DNA from: Acaudatibacter sp035532115
GTDB lineage: Bacteria; Pseudomonadota; Alphaproteobacteria; Caulobacterales; Caulobacteraceae
Assembly: GCA_035532115.1 (NCBI GenBank)
Contig: DATKRO010000038.1
Location: 26,661-90,660 of the forward strand
Length of the DNA stretch: 64,000 nucleotides
Direction of reading: 5' to 3'
Shown here in pieces: positions 32,236 to 40,217 of this stretch. The translations under genes were made by a program, and so were the position numbers. Position 1 is the first letter of the stretch. Every line of letters starts with the position of its first letter. A model generated the notes under the pieces. That model was not told the origin of the DNA. It saw only the letters and a program-made list of their open reading frames with translations, and searched no databases.

Positions 32236-33267
32236 ATGGCCTCGAAGCTCGTCGAAGACCCCCGCATCGATCCGCGCATCAAGGCGGTGCTGGGCGGCTG
32301 GCCGGATGCGGCGAACCCGGGCGACGCGGCCAGTCGCGATGAGCTGCTGGCGGAACTCGAGACGCCGCAGGCGAAAGCGCGGCAGGCCGCGATGCAGCCG
32401 TTCATGGAGGCCATGGACAACGAGATCGTCGCGCCTTCGGCCGGTCTCGTCACCCGCACCGAGCGCTTCCAGTCGGCGCCCGACGTCTGGATCAACATCC
32501 GGTTCATCCGGCCGGACAATGCCGAGCGCCCGGCGTGCGTCTACTACATCCACGGCGGCGGCATGACCTCGATGTCGGCCTTCGACGGCATGTACCGGGC
32601 CTGGGGCAGGATCATCGCGCGCGAGGGCGTGGCCGTCGCCATGGTGGATTTCCGCAACGCCCTTTCGCCCTCGTCGGCGCCGCAGGTGGCGCCGTTTCCG
32701 GCCGGGCTCGACGACTGCGTCTCGGGACTGAAGTGGGTGCGCGCCCATGCCGACGCCCTGGGCATCGATCCGGCGCGCATCGTCGTCGCCGGCGAGAGCG
32801 GCGGCGGCAACCTGACCCTCGCCACCGGATTGAAGCTGAAGCGAGACGGCGATCTGGGGCTGGTGAAGGGGCTCTACGCCCTTTGCCCCTACATAGCCGG
32901 CGAGTGGCCGCAGGCGCGCCATCCCTCGTCCACCGAGAACAACGGCATCCTGCTCGATCTGCACAACAACCGCGGCGCCATGGCCTACGGGATCGAGGAG
33001 CTGAAGCGCCGCAACCCGCTGGCCTGGCCCGGGTTCGCCAGCGTCGAGGACGTCGCCGGCCTGCCGCCGACGGTGATCAGCGTCAACGAGTGCGACCCGC
33101 TGCGCGACGAGGGGATCGAGTTCTACCGCCTGCTGCTGCGGGCCGGCGTCGCCGCGCGCTGCCGCCAGGTGATGGGCACCATCCACGGCACCGAGGTGTT
33201 CTCGATCTGCTGCCCCGACATCAGCCGCGACACCGCCAGCGACCTCGCCAACTTCGCCCGGCGGTGA
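32236..33267 (+). CDS. Alpha/beta hydrolase, HSL (lipase/esterase) type
   Basis: A 343-residue esterase-like enzyme. YYIHGGGMTS provides the HGGG oxyanion motif (about residue 109), VVAGESGGGNLTLATGL the nucleophile Ser in GESGG, SVNECDPLRDEG the catalytic Asp, and GTIHGTEVFS the His. These match the hormone-sensitive lipase group. The N-terminal region is a cap of about 80 residues. Starts at ATG 32236 with AAGGAG upstream. Cytoplasmic, with no signal peptide. Substrate unknown; short-chain esters are typical for the family. Confidence 0.88.
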   Translation: MASKLVEDPRIDPRIKAVLGGWPDAANPGDAASRDELLAELETPQAKARQAAMQPFMEAMDNEIVAPSAGLVTRTERFQSAPDVWINIRFIRPDNAERPACVYYIHGGGMTSMSAFDGMYRAWGRIIAREGVAVAMVDFRNALSPSSAPQVAPFPAGLDDCVSGLKWVRAHADALGIDPARIVVAGESGGGNLTLATGLKLKRDGDLGLVKGLYALCPYIAGEWPQARHPSSTENNGILLDLHNNRGAMAYGIEELKRRNPLAWPGFASVEDVAGLPPTVISVNECDPLRDEGIEFYRLLLRAGVAARCRQVMGTIHGTEVFSICCPDISRDTASDLANFARR

Positions 33268-33398
33268 GCGGCGGCGCCCTGCGTGGTTCGAGACGCACCC
33301 TTCGGGGGCTCCTCACCATGACGAAAATGGGCGCAGTTGCAAAATCCACGTCATCCTGAGGAGCCCGCGCCGGCGGGCGTCTCGAAGGACGCGAGAAC

Positions 33399-33713
33399 CT
33401 ACGCCGTGACTTCCTGGATCACCTCGAAGCCTTCGAATCTGGGGCCGCCGAGGTAGAGCGGGCGGTGCTCGCCGGCGCTGCGGTGCGCGGCGCGGAACGC
33501 CTCCGAGCGGGTCCAGGCCTCGAAGTCCTCGCGCGAGCGCCACAGGGTGTGCGAGGCGTAGAGGGCGTGATCCTCGGCCGCCGGTCCGCGCAGCAGGTGG
33601 AACGCCACGAACCCGGGCGCGTCGCCCAGATGGGTGTCGCGGCCCAGCCAGACGGCCTCGAACGCCTGCTCCTGGCCGAGGCGCACGCTGAAGCGGTTCA
33701 TGGCGATGTACAT
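33399..33713 (-). CDS. Antibiotic biosynthesis monooxygenase domain protein
   Basis: A 104-residue single ABM (ferredoxin-like) domain: MYIAMNRFSVRLGQEQAFEA, then GFVAFHLLRGPA, YASHTLWRSREDFEAWTRS and FRAAH. Sequence order resembles the IsdG/HmoB-like group of small haem or quinone monooxygenases; haem-binding His at FRAAH would support a haem-degrading role but is not proven. The ATG at 33713 follows GGGAGAG. It lies downstream of selD in the same orientation, 17 bases away, so cotranscription is likely. Confidence 0.82.
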   Translation of the reverse strand: MYIAMNRFSVRLGQEQAFEAVWLGRDTHLGDAPGFVAFHLLRGPAAEDHALYASHTLWRSREDFEAWTRSEAFRAAHRSAGEHRPLYLGGPRFEGFEVIQEVTA

Positions 33714-33730
33714 CGTCGGCTCTCCCGTTT

Positions 33731-34810
33731 TCAAGACGATCGGTCTGCTGCGCCCCGCAGCACGATGCCGGCCGGCGCGCCGGTCACGCGCCCGACGACG
33801 CGGCTGGCGGCGAAGCCGCGGGCGCGGGCCAGTTCGAGCACCGCGCCAGCGGCCGAACCGGCCGCGGCGATGAGCAGGCCGCCGCTCGTCTGCGGGTCGC
33901 AGAGGAGATCGCGCCGCCAGTCCTCGAGGGCGCCCTCGACGCGGGCCATCGCGGCGCAGCTCGCCCAGTTGCGCCCCGAGGCGCCGGTGACGACGCCGGC
34001 GCGGGCGAACGTCTCGGCGCCGGGCAGGAGGGCAGGGGCGCCCGCATCGATCTCGATGCCGAGCCCCGCGCCGCGGCTCATCTCCAGGGCGTGGCCGATC
34101 AGGCCAAAGCCGGTGACGTCGGTGACCGCGCTGACCCCCGCCATCCCGGCGAGTTCGGTTCCGAGGCTGTTGAGCTGGGTCGCCGAGGCGATCAGCGCGC
34201 CATAGTCGGCGCCGCCCAGGCGCCCCTGCCTGGCCGCGGCGCCGAGCACGCCGACGCCGAGCGCCTTGGTGAGGATCAGCACGTCGCCGCGCCGCGCGGC
34301 GCGGTTGGTCATCACCTTGGCCGGATGCACGAGGCCGAGGGCGACGAGCCCATAGATCGGCTCGAGGCTGTCGATGGAATGGCCGCCGGCGATCGGGACT
34401 CCGGCCCTGGCGCAGACGGAGGCGCCGCCGGCGAGAATCTCGCGGATGGTCCCGGCCGACAGCTTGGCGAGGGGCATGCCGACGATGGCGAGCGCCAGGA
34501 TCGGCGAGGCGCCCATGGCGTAGACGTCGGAAAGCGCGTTGGCCGCTGCGATCGCGCCGAAATCGAACGGATCGTCGACCACCGGCATGAAGAAGTCGGT
34601 GGTGGCCACCAGCGCCTGTTCGTCGCTCAGACGCCACACCGCCGCATCGTCGCTGGTCTCGGTCCCCACCAGCAGATTGGCGAAGGCGCCGGCGGAGGGC
34701 GTGCCGGCGAGGAGTTCGGCGAGCACGTTCGGGGCCAGCTTGCAGCCGCAGCCGCCGCCGTGCGCCAGCGAGGTCAGGCGGATCGGCGCCTCCAGCGCGG
34801 CGTCTTGCAT
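33731..34810 (-). CDS. selD: Selenophosphate synthetase
   Basis: Makes selenophosphate from selenide and ATP, the active selenium donor. The 359-residue protein has LAHGGGCGCKLAP at the N-terminus with Cys rather than selenocysteine at the active position and the essential Lys. TSDDAAVW, VATTDFFMPVVDDPFDFG and NALSDVYAMG bind ATP and Mg. Later come TDVTGFGLIGH and CDPQTSGGLL. The ATG at 34810 follows AAGGAG. Divergent from mnmH, which uses selenophosphate; no selA or selB is in the window. Confidence 0.96.
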   Translation of the reverse strand: MQDAALEAPIRLTSLAHGGGCGCKLAPNVLAELLAGTPSAGAFANLLVGTETSDDAAVWRLSDEQALVATTDFFMPVVDDPFDFGAIAAANALSDVYAMGASPILALAIVGMPLAKLSAGTIREILAGGASVCARAGVPIAGGHSIDSLEPIYGLVALGLVHPAKVMTNRAARRGDVLILTKALGVGVLGAAARQGRLGGADYGALIASATQLNSLGTELAGMAGVSAVTDVTGFGLIGHALEMSRGAGLGIEIDAGAPALLPGAETFARAGVVTGASGRNWASCAAMARVEGALEDWRRDLLCDPQTSGGLLIAAAGSAAGAVLELARARGFAASRVVGRVTGAPAGIVLRGAADRSS

Positions 34811-34876
34811 GGCGAGGGCTCCTTGGAGGATAGGCTCCCCCCAATCAGATACACGAGAGGCGCTCGCGCCGCGATC
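34811..34876. promoter_or_regulatory. Divergent promoter region of selD and mnmH
   Basis: Only 66 bases separate the two start codons, so both promoters must lie here and in the 5' coding ends. No operator is recognised. The layout suggests shared control. Confidence 0.5.
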
Positions 34877-35974
34877 ATGTCCGACATCGAGGTCATCGGC
34901 GACGTCCGCCCCGAGACTCTCGGCCGCTTCGACGCCATCATCGACGTGCGCAGCCCCGCCGAGTTTGCGCAGGACCACCTTCCCGGCGCGGTCAACCTGC
35001 CGGTGCTCGGCGACGCGGAGCGGGCCGAGGTCGGAACCATCTACGTCCAGGACTCTCGCTTCCGCGCCCGGCGCCTCGGTGCGGCGATCATCGCCCGCAA
35101 CGTCGCGCGTCATCTCGAAGGCTGGTTCGCCGACAGGGACGGCGCCTTCCGGCCGCTGATCTATTGCTGGCGCGGCGGCCAGCGCTCGGGCGCCATGGCG
35201 ACGATCCTCTCCCAGGTTGGCTGGCGCACCGCCGTGCTCGCCGGCGGCTATCGGACCTGGCGCCGCGACGTCAAGGCGCGGCTCTACGACGAGGAGCCGG
35301 CGCTGGCGCTCGTCCTCCTCGACGGCCGCACCGGCTCGGGCAAGACCGAGGTGCTTTCGCGACTGGCGGCGCGGGGCGTCCAGACCCTCGACCTGGAAGC
35401 GCTGGCCGAGCACCGCGGCTCGGTCTTCGGCGGCATCGCCGGCCGGCCCCAGCCCAGCCAGAAGTTGTTCGAGAGCCGCCTCGTCGCCGCGCTGGCGGCG
35501 CTGGATCCCTGCGGCCCGATCCTCGTCGAGGCCGAGTCCAGCAAGGTCGGCGACCGCATGGTCCCGCCGATGCTCTGGAAGGCCATGACCGCGGCGGCGC
35601 GCATCACCCTCGTCGCCCCGACGGCCGCGCGCGCCGGCTATCTGGCGCGCCATTATGGCGATCTCGTCCGCGACCGCGCCGCCTTCGAGGTCCAGCTGGG
35701 GCGCCTGCCCGCCTATCCCGGCCGCAAGGCGCTCGAACGCTGGCGCGCCCTGGCCGACGCCGGCGACCTCGAGGCCATCGCCGCCGAGCTGGTGGAGAGC
35801 CACTATGATCCCGCCTACGACCGCGCGGCGCGGAAAGACACCCGCGCCCGGCTGGCGACCATCGAGCTGGCCGGCCTGGACGAGGCGGCCCAGGAAGTCG
35901 CCGCCGACCAGGTGGCGGCGCTGGTCGAGCCGTGGCGCGCCGGCGCCGGACGCAGCGTCGGCGGCGCAGGTTGA
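34877..35974 (+). CDS. mnmH: tRNA 2-selenouridine synthase
   Basis: Converts 2-thiouridine at the wobble position of some tRNAs to 2-selenouridine using selenophosphate (also called SelU/YbbB). The 365-residue protein has an N-terminal rhodanese domain with FDAIIDVRSPAEFAQDHLPG and LIYCWRGGQRSG, the second holding the catalytic Cys. A P-loop domain follows: LLDGRTGSGKTEVL, near residue 150. LFESRLVAALA and VEAESSKVGD are also conserved. The ATG at 34877 fits the domain; the longer frame from 34091 reads across selD and is a shadow. Confidence 0.96.
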   Translation: MSDIEVIGDVRPETLGRFDAIIDVRSPAEFAQDHLPGAVNLPVLGDAERAEVGTIYVQDSRFRARRLGAAIIARNVARHLEGWFADRDGAFRPLIYCWRGGQRSGAMATILSQVGWRTAVLAGGYRTWRRDVKARLYDEEPALALVLLDGRTGSGKTEVLSRLAARGVQTLDLEALAEHRGSVFGGIAGRPQPSQKLFESRLVAALAALDPCGPILVEAESSKVGDRMVPPMLWKAMTAAARITLVAPTAARAGYLARHYGDLVRDRAAFEVQLGRLPAYPGRKALERWRALADAGDLEAIAAELVESHYDPAYDRAARKDTRARLATIELAGLDEAAQEVAADQVAALVEPWRAGAGRSVGGAG

Positions 35975-36063
35975 ACCTCGCCGCGCGCCGTGCCGGCGTC
36001 TCGTCGTCCCGGCGGCCATGGGCTAACGTGCGTGCGGGAGCGAAGCAGGAGAGACAGAAAACC

Positions 36064-37029
36064 ATGGCGTCCGCGATCGCCACCGAACGCACGCGCGACC
36101 AGGCGCTGCGCCGCACGCTCGAGACGATCGAGCGCCACGGGCTGAAGGAGAACGTCAGCGAACTCGACCTGCACGGCTACACGGTGTTGCCGGGCGTCCT
36201 GTCTGCCCAGACCATCGAGCGGGCGAAGGCGGCCATCCTACGCCGCGCCGAGCGCGAGGCCGGCCGGCGGATAGACCCCGACGCGGCGACCGACGCGGAC
36301 TTCAAGGGCATGCAATATCTGCCCTATCTGCTGTTCGACGATCCGGTGTTCGCCGAGATACTGCTCGAGCCTCGGCCGCTCGCCCTCGTCACCTACCTGC
36401 TCGGCGAGAGCTGTCTGCTTTCCTCGATGGGCAGCCACTTCCGCGGCCCCGGCGGCATGCCCCTGATGCTCCATTCCGACAACGGCAACGGCATGCCGGC
36501 GCCCTATTCGTCGATTTCGATGGTCGCAAACGTCAACTATGCGCTGACGCCCTACAGCCGCGAAGCCGGGGCGCTGGCGATGGTCCCGGGCAGCCACCGG
36601 TTGCAGCGCCAGCCGACCTATCATGAAAACTTCACGGCCGAGGGTCTTGGCCCCGCGGACTTCGCCGCCCGCGCCCGACGTCCGGGAGGGATGGACGATG
36701 TCGTCTGGAAGGATCCGCCCGGCGCGGTCTCGATGGACATCTCGCCCGGCGATGCGGTGATCTGGCACGGCAACGCCTGGCACGGCGGCTTTCGCCGCGA
36801 GCGCCCCGGCGTGCGCATCAACCTGGCCGCCTACTTCAGCCGTCAGTACGTCCAGACCCAGGAACGGCGCGGCGATCCGGCCGAAGCCGAACTCTTGGCG
36901 CGCTGCGACAACAACCCCCGTCTGGCGGTGCTTCTGGGCGCGCGGCAGTCATACGGCTGGCGCGCCGACGACTGGGCGACGATCTATGGCCAGCGCGCCC
37001 GGCTCGCGCCTCGCGGCCTTTTCGACTGA
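36064..37029 (+). CDS. Phytanoyl-CoA dioxygenase family protein
   Basis: A 321-residue Fe(II)/2-oxoglutarate dioxygenase candidate. DLHGYTVLPGVLSAQTIERA is the family N-terminus. Iron ligands appear in MLHSDNGNG (HxD) and WHGNAWHGG (distal His), and RINLAAYFS holds the Arg expected to bind 2-oxoglutarate. It starts at ATG 36064 with GGAGAG upstream. The protein lacks a signal peptide. Substrate unknown; the phytanoyl name reflects the superfamily only. It is convergent with the crotonase gene, four bases away. Confidence 0.86.
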   Translation: MASAIATERTRDQALRRTLETIERHGLKENVSELDLHGYTVLPGVLSAQTIERAKAAILRRAEREAGRRIDPDAATDADFKGMQYLPYLLFDDPVFAEILLEPRPLALVTYLLGESCLLSSMGSHFRGPGGMPLMLHSDNGNGMPAPYSSISMVANVNYALTPYSREAGALAMVPGSHRLQRQPTYHENFTAEGLGPADFAARARRPGGMDDVVWKDPPGAVSMDISPGDAVIWHGNAWHGGFRRERPGVRINLAAYFSRQYVQTQERRGDPAEAELLARCDNNPRLAVLLGARQSYGWRADDWATIYGQRARLAPRGLFD

Positions 37030-37033
37030 CCCG

Positions 37034-37891
37034 CTACCGCTTGGACACGTGCGGCGCGATCGGCGCGCCGGAGTCGCGCTCGGCCACCGCCTGCTTGAAG
37101 CCGACCTCCTCGGCGCGCTCGCGAAACCAGACGCCCTCGGGGCTGTGTCGGGCGACGCCGTCGAAGAAGGTGGCGAGCATCTGGGTGCTGGCGAGGCCCA
37201 TGTTCTCATAGGCCTGGTTGACGACGAGCTTGGTCATCATCAGCTGGTTGCGGGGCACGCCGCCGAGGCGCGCGACCAGCCGCTCCACCGCGCCGGCCAG
37301 CTCGGCCGCGGGCGCGGCCTCGAGCGCCAGCCCGATCTGCGCCGCCTCGCGCCCGGAGATCAGGTCGCCGGTCATCATCAGCCGCTTGGCCGCCTGCGGA
37401 CCCAGGCGATAGACCCACATGGCCGGCGTCGGTACGCCCCAGACCCTGGCCGGCGGATAGCCGATGCGGGCGTCCTCGGCCATGAGGAGGAAGTCGCAGC
37501 AGAGCGCGATGTCCGAGCCGCCGGCGACAGCCGCGCCGTGGACCTGGGCGATGGTGGGCTTGCGCGCGCGCCACAGCGCCATGAAATCCTGGGTGTTGCG
37601 CCACATGCCGGCAAAATCGAGCGTCGGATCCCAGGGCATGGTCTGGGCGCCGCCGCTGCGCTCCCCGTCCGAGCGCTCCGCGTAGCGCTTCAGGTCGTAG
37701 CCGCCGCAGAAGCCCTTGCCCGCGCCCCTGACCACGATGACGTGCACGTCCGGATCGGCGTCGGCCTGTTCCACCGCGGCGCGGATTTCGCGCGGCATCC
37801 GCGCCTCGATGGCGTTGTAGCGTTCCGGCCGGTTGAGCGTGATCGTCGTTACGCGCTCGGCCGTTTCGTAGAGCAGGGTATCGAACGTCAT
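37034..37891 (-). CDS. Crotonase (enoyl-CoA hydratase/isomerase) family protein
   Basis: A 285-residue crotonase-fold protein. TITLNRPERYNAIEARM and VVRGAGKGFCGGYDLK are the CoA-binding part and first oxyanion strand, and QVHGAAVAGGSDIALCCDFL the second oxyanion helix. In classic hydratases two Glu residues do catalysis (GGGCELA and a PE later); here the positions read GGSDIA and PPARVWG, so Asp and Ala replace them. Activity other than simple hydration is likely. Starts at ATG 37891. It converges with the dioxygenase gene. Confidence 0.88.
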   Translation of the reverse strand: MTFDTLLYETAERVTTITLNRPERYNAIEARMPREIRAAVEQADADPDVHVIVVRGAGKGFCGGYDLKRYAERSDGERSGGAQTMPWDPTLDFAGMWRNTQDFMALWRARKPTIAQVHGAAVAGGSDIALCCDFLLMAEDARIGYPPARVWGVPTPAMWVYRLGPQAAKRLMMTGDLISGREAAQIGLALEAAPAAELAGAVERLVARLGGVPRNQLMMTKLVVNQAYENMGLASTQMLATFFDGVARHSPEGVWFRERAEEVGFKQAVAERDSGAPIAPHVSKR

Positions 37892-37988
37892 CGCTGGGGT
37901 GCTCCTGCGCCGGGCGTGCCGACAGGCCTTGGACAGAGGAGTATCGGATTCGCGGATCGGCTATGGAACTCCTTGAGTCCGAGCGCGA

Positions 37989-38011
37989 TTGTGGCTACAA
38001 CCGCACCACAA
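37989..38011 (+). promoter_or_regulatory. Candidate operator of the RelB/YafQ operon
   Basis: TTGTGG at 37989-37994 and CCACAA at 38006-38011 form an inverted repeat 16 bases before the antitoxin start, within the expected promoter. RelB-type proteins repress such sites; binding is inferred. Confidence 0.5.
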
Positions 38012-38026
38012 ACCCTGGAGATCGCC

Positions 38027-38284
38027 ATGGCTGCCGATGCCCTAGTCCGCGCGAGGATCGACGCGGCCACGAAGAAGCGCGCCGCCGCGGCCCTCGAAGC
38101 CATGGGGTTGTCGATCTCGGACGCGATCCGTCTGCTCATGCTCCGGATAGCCGATGAGCGTCGTCTGCCGTTCGAGGTCAAGGCGCCGAACGAGGCGAGC
38201 AGGCGGGCCATGACCGAACTCGCCGCCGGCAAGGGCAAGAAACTGCGCGACGGTGCGGCGCTGTTCGAGGAACTGGGCCTTTAG
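38027..38284 (+). CDS. RelB/DinJ-type antitoxin
   Basis: An 85-residue antitoxin. The N-terminal ribbon-helix-helix reads ALVRARIDAATKKRAAAALE then GLSISDAIRLLMLRIADERR, the DinJ pattern. The C-terminal half is charged and probably wraps the toxin. The ATG at 38027 has GGAG upstream. It overlaps the toxin start by one base. RelB proteins repress the operon and neutralise the toxin. Confidence 0.9.
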   Translation: MAADALVRARIDAATKKRAAAALEAMGLSISDAIRLLMLRIADERRLPFEVKAPNEASRRAMTELAAGKGKKLRDGAALFEELGL

Positions 38285-38553
38285 TGCTTACGCCCGTCAT
38301 ATCTGGACGCTTCAAGAAGGACGTGAAGCGCCTGGAGAAGCGGAAGAAGGACATGCGCAAGCTGGCTGCCGCGCTAAATCTTCTCATGGAGCAGAAGCCG
38401 TTGCCGGACGCCTATGACGATCATCCGTTGAAGGGCGCCTGGAGCGGATTCCGCGATCTGCACGTCGCGCCCGACTGGCTCGTGCTTTACCGCGTCGAAG
38501 GCGACGAACTGCAGCTTGCCCGCACCGGCACGCATTCCGACCTGTTCGAGTGA
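38284..38553 (+). CDS. YafQ-type mRNA interferase toxin
   Basis: An 89-residue RelE-superfamily toxin. FKKDVKRLEKRKKDMRKL is the basic first helix, and DHPLKGAWSGFRDLHVAPDW then YRVEGDELQLARTGTHSDLF matches YafQ, including the DHPL and RTGTHSDLF motifs whose His is catalytic. The GTG start overlaps the antitoxin stop by one base. YafQ cleaves mRNA on the ribosome. The pair is chromosomal and separate from the tRNA-Cys element. Confidence 0.92.
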   Translation: MLTPVISGRFKKDVKRLEKRKKDMRKLAAALNLLMEQKPLPDAYDDHPLKGAWSGFRDLHVAPDWLVLYRVEGDELQLARTGTHSDLFE

Positions 38554-38622
38554 TCGCGACGGGCAGCGTAATACGTCTAGAGACGATACGAATTCCCCAC
38601 CGCATCGAAGCGTCGAGGCGCC

Positions 38623-39699
38623 TCACCCGAACAGTTCCAACTGCTTCGTCTCTCTGGCCGGAACGCGGAACTGCGTCAGGTCCAGCGGGGCGAGCGGCCG
38701 GTCGAGACCGAAGCGGCGCCTGGCGGCGGCGAAGCGGGCGCCGATCAGCTCGGCGATGGGGCCGTCGCCCTTCATCCGCTCGCCCCAGCGCAGGTCGTAG
38801 TCGCGCCCGTGGCGCATCTGGCGCACCAGCGACATGACGCGGCGGGCGCGGTCGGGCCTCGCCGCCTCCAGCCACTCGCGGAACAGGTCCTTGATCTCCA
38901 GCGGCAGGCGCAGCACCACGTAGCCGGCGCCGACCGCGCCGGCCTCGGCCGCGCGCTCCAGCACCGCCTCCAGCTCGTGGTCGTTGAGGCCGGGAATCAC
39001 CGGAGCGAACATCACGCTCACCGGCGTTCCCGCGCCGGCGAGGCCGCGGATGGCGGCGAGGCGCTTTTCCGGGGTCGCGGCGCGCGGCTCCATGGCGCGC
39101 GCCAGGGCGCGGTCGAGGGTGGTCACCGAAACGGCGGCCCGCGCAAGCCGCTCGCCCCCCATCGGTCCGATCAGGTCGAGGTCGCGCAGGATCAGCGCCG
39201 ACTTGGTGATGATCGAGAACGGGTGCCTGAACCTCGAGAGCGTCTCCAGCACCTGGCGGGTGACGCGCAGGCGCCGCTCCTGCGGCTGGTAGGGGTCGGT
39301 ATTGCCGCCGACATGGATGACGCCGGGCGCGTACGAGGCCCTGGAGAGCTCGCGCTCCAGCAGCCGCCCCGCCTCGGGCTTGAAGAAGATGCGGCTTTCG
39401 AAGTCGAGCCCGGGCGAGAGCCCCATGTAGGCGTGGCTCGGCCGCGCATAGCAGTAGATGCAGCCGTGCTCGCAGCCACGGTAGGGATTGATCGAGCGGT
39501 CGAAGCCGACGTCGGGGCTGTCGTTGCGGGCGATGATGGTCCTGGCGCGCTCGGGGGCGACGATGGTCTTCAGCCCAGCCGGCGCCTCGTCCTCGCCGGT
39601 CCAGCCGTCGTCGAACGCCTCGTGGATCAGGCTCTCGAAGCGACCGGTGGCGTTCGACTGCGCCCCGCGGCCGCGCGGGGCTGGGGAAGGGGCGGGCAT
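38623..39699 (-). CDS. PA0069-type radical SAM protein
   Basis: A 358-residue radical SAM protein. The cluster motif CEHGCIYCYARPSH (C-x3-C-x2-C) lies near residue 88. It then has HVGGNTDPYQPQERRLRVTR and SIITKSALILRDLDL, matching the SPL-like PA0069 family. It resembles spore photoproduct lyase relatives, but function is unknown; a DNA or protein repair role is guesswork. The ATG at 39699 is chosen because upstream residues are low-complexity. It ends LELFG. Confidence 0.88.
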   Translation of the reverse strand: MPAPSPAPRGRGAQSNATGRFESLIHEAFDDGWTGEDEAPAGLKTIVAPERARTIIARNDSPDVGFDRSINPYRGCEHGCIYCYARPSHAYMGLSPGLDFESRIFFKPEAGRLLERELSRASYAPGVIHVGGNTDPYQPQERRLRVTRQVLETLSRFRHPFSIITKSALILRDLDLIGPMGGERLARAAVSVTTLDRALARAMEPRAATPEKRLAAIRGLAGAGTPVSVMFAPVIPGLNDHELEAVLERAAEAGAVGAGYVVLRLPLEIKDLFREWLEAARPDRARRVMSLVRQMRHGRDYDLRWGERMKGDGPIAELIGARFAAARRRFGLDRPLAPLDLTQFRVPARETKQLELFG

Positions 39700-40217
39700 G
39701 GGGCGACCATAAGGGGTGTCCAGGAACAAATCAAGAACAGTTGCCGGACGTCCCCGGGCGATCGGATGAACGCGGTCGCTCGACCACGAAGCGCACCAAG
39801 GACACGAAGGCGCCCGAGCCACCGCCTCCACTTCCGCTCATCCCGGCGTTCCAGGCCGTGTAAAAACGCGATGTCGTCCGAAACCGAGGCATAAACGTAC
39901 CCATGCCCTAGGGTGACGTGGCGTCCTTGTTGCGCGGTTGGACGTTCGTACAGGCTTCGTGAGCAACGAAAAACTACGGTTCCGTTTGAGGACCGAGTTT
40001 TCACACGGCCTGGTTCGCCGGGATGAGCGGGCGGAGGGGGCGCGGTCTTGCAGCGCGGCGGATCCGGCCTCAGCCTCTAGTTGTGCCGAGCGCCAAAATC
40101 CCCGCTTTCCGGCGCGCCTTCGTGTTCTTCGTGTCCTTCGTGGTTCATGCTTCCGCCGTTGGCGGGCGCCGAACAATCGGTCCATTCACGCCATCGCCCT
40201 AAGCGGGGACGCCGCCC
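39700..40217. other. Non-coding region with degenerate repeats
   Basis: 518 bases with no supported gene. Motifs such as GGACACGAAGGCG near 39797 and, in the opposite orientation, TTCGTGTTCTTCGTGTCC near 40121 look like copies of a dispersed element common in alphaproteobacterial genomes. Short ORFs here are Arg-rich translations of it. The promoter of the radical SAM gene should lie near 39700-39760. Confidence 0.55.

Noticed and set aside
34091..34876. Upstream extension of mnmH in the same frame
   Set aside because: It overlaps selD antisense and carries no rhodanese-like residues; the ATG at 34877 begins the family N-terminus.
39838..40185. Minus-strand 115-residue ORF rich in Arg
   Set aside because: It translates a dispersed repeat (ACGAAGGACACGAAGG type) with no ribosome site or conserved domain.
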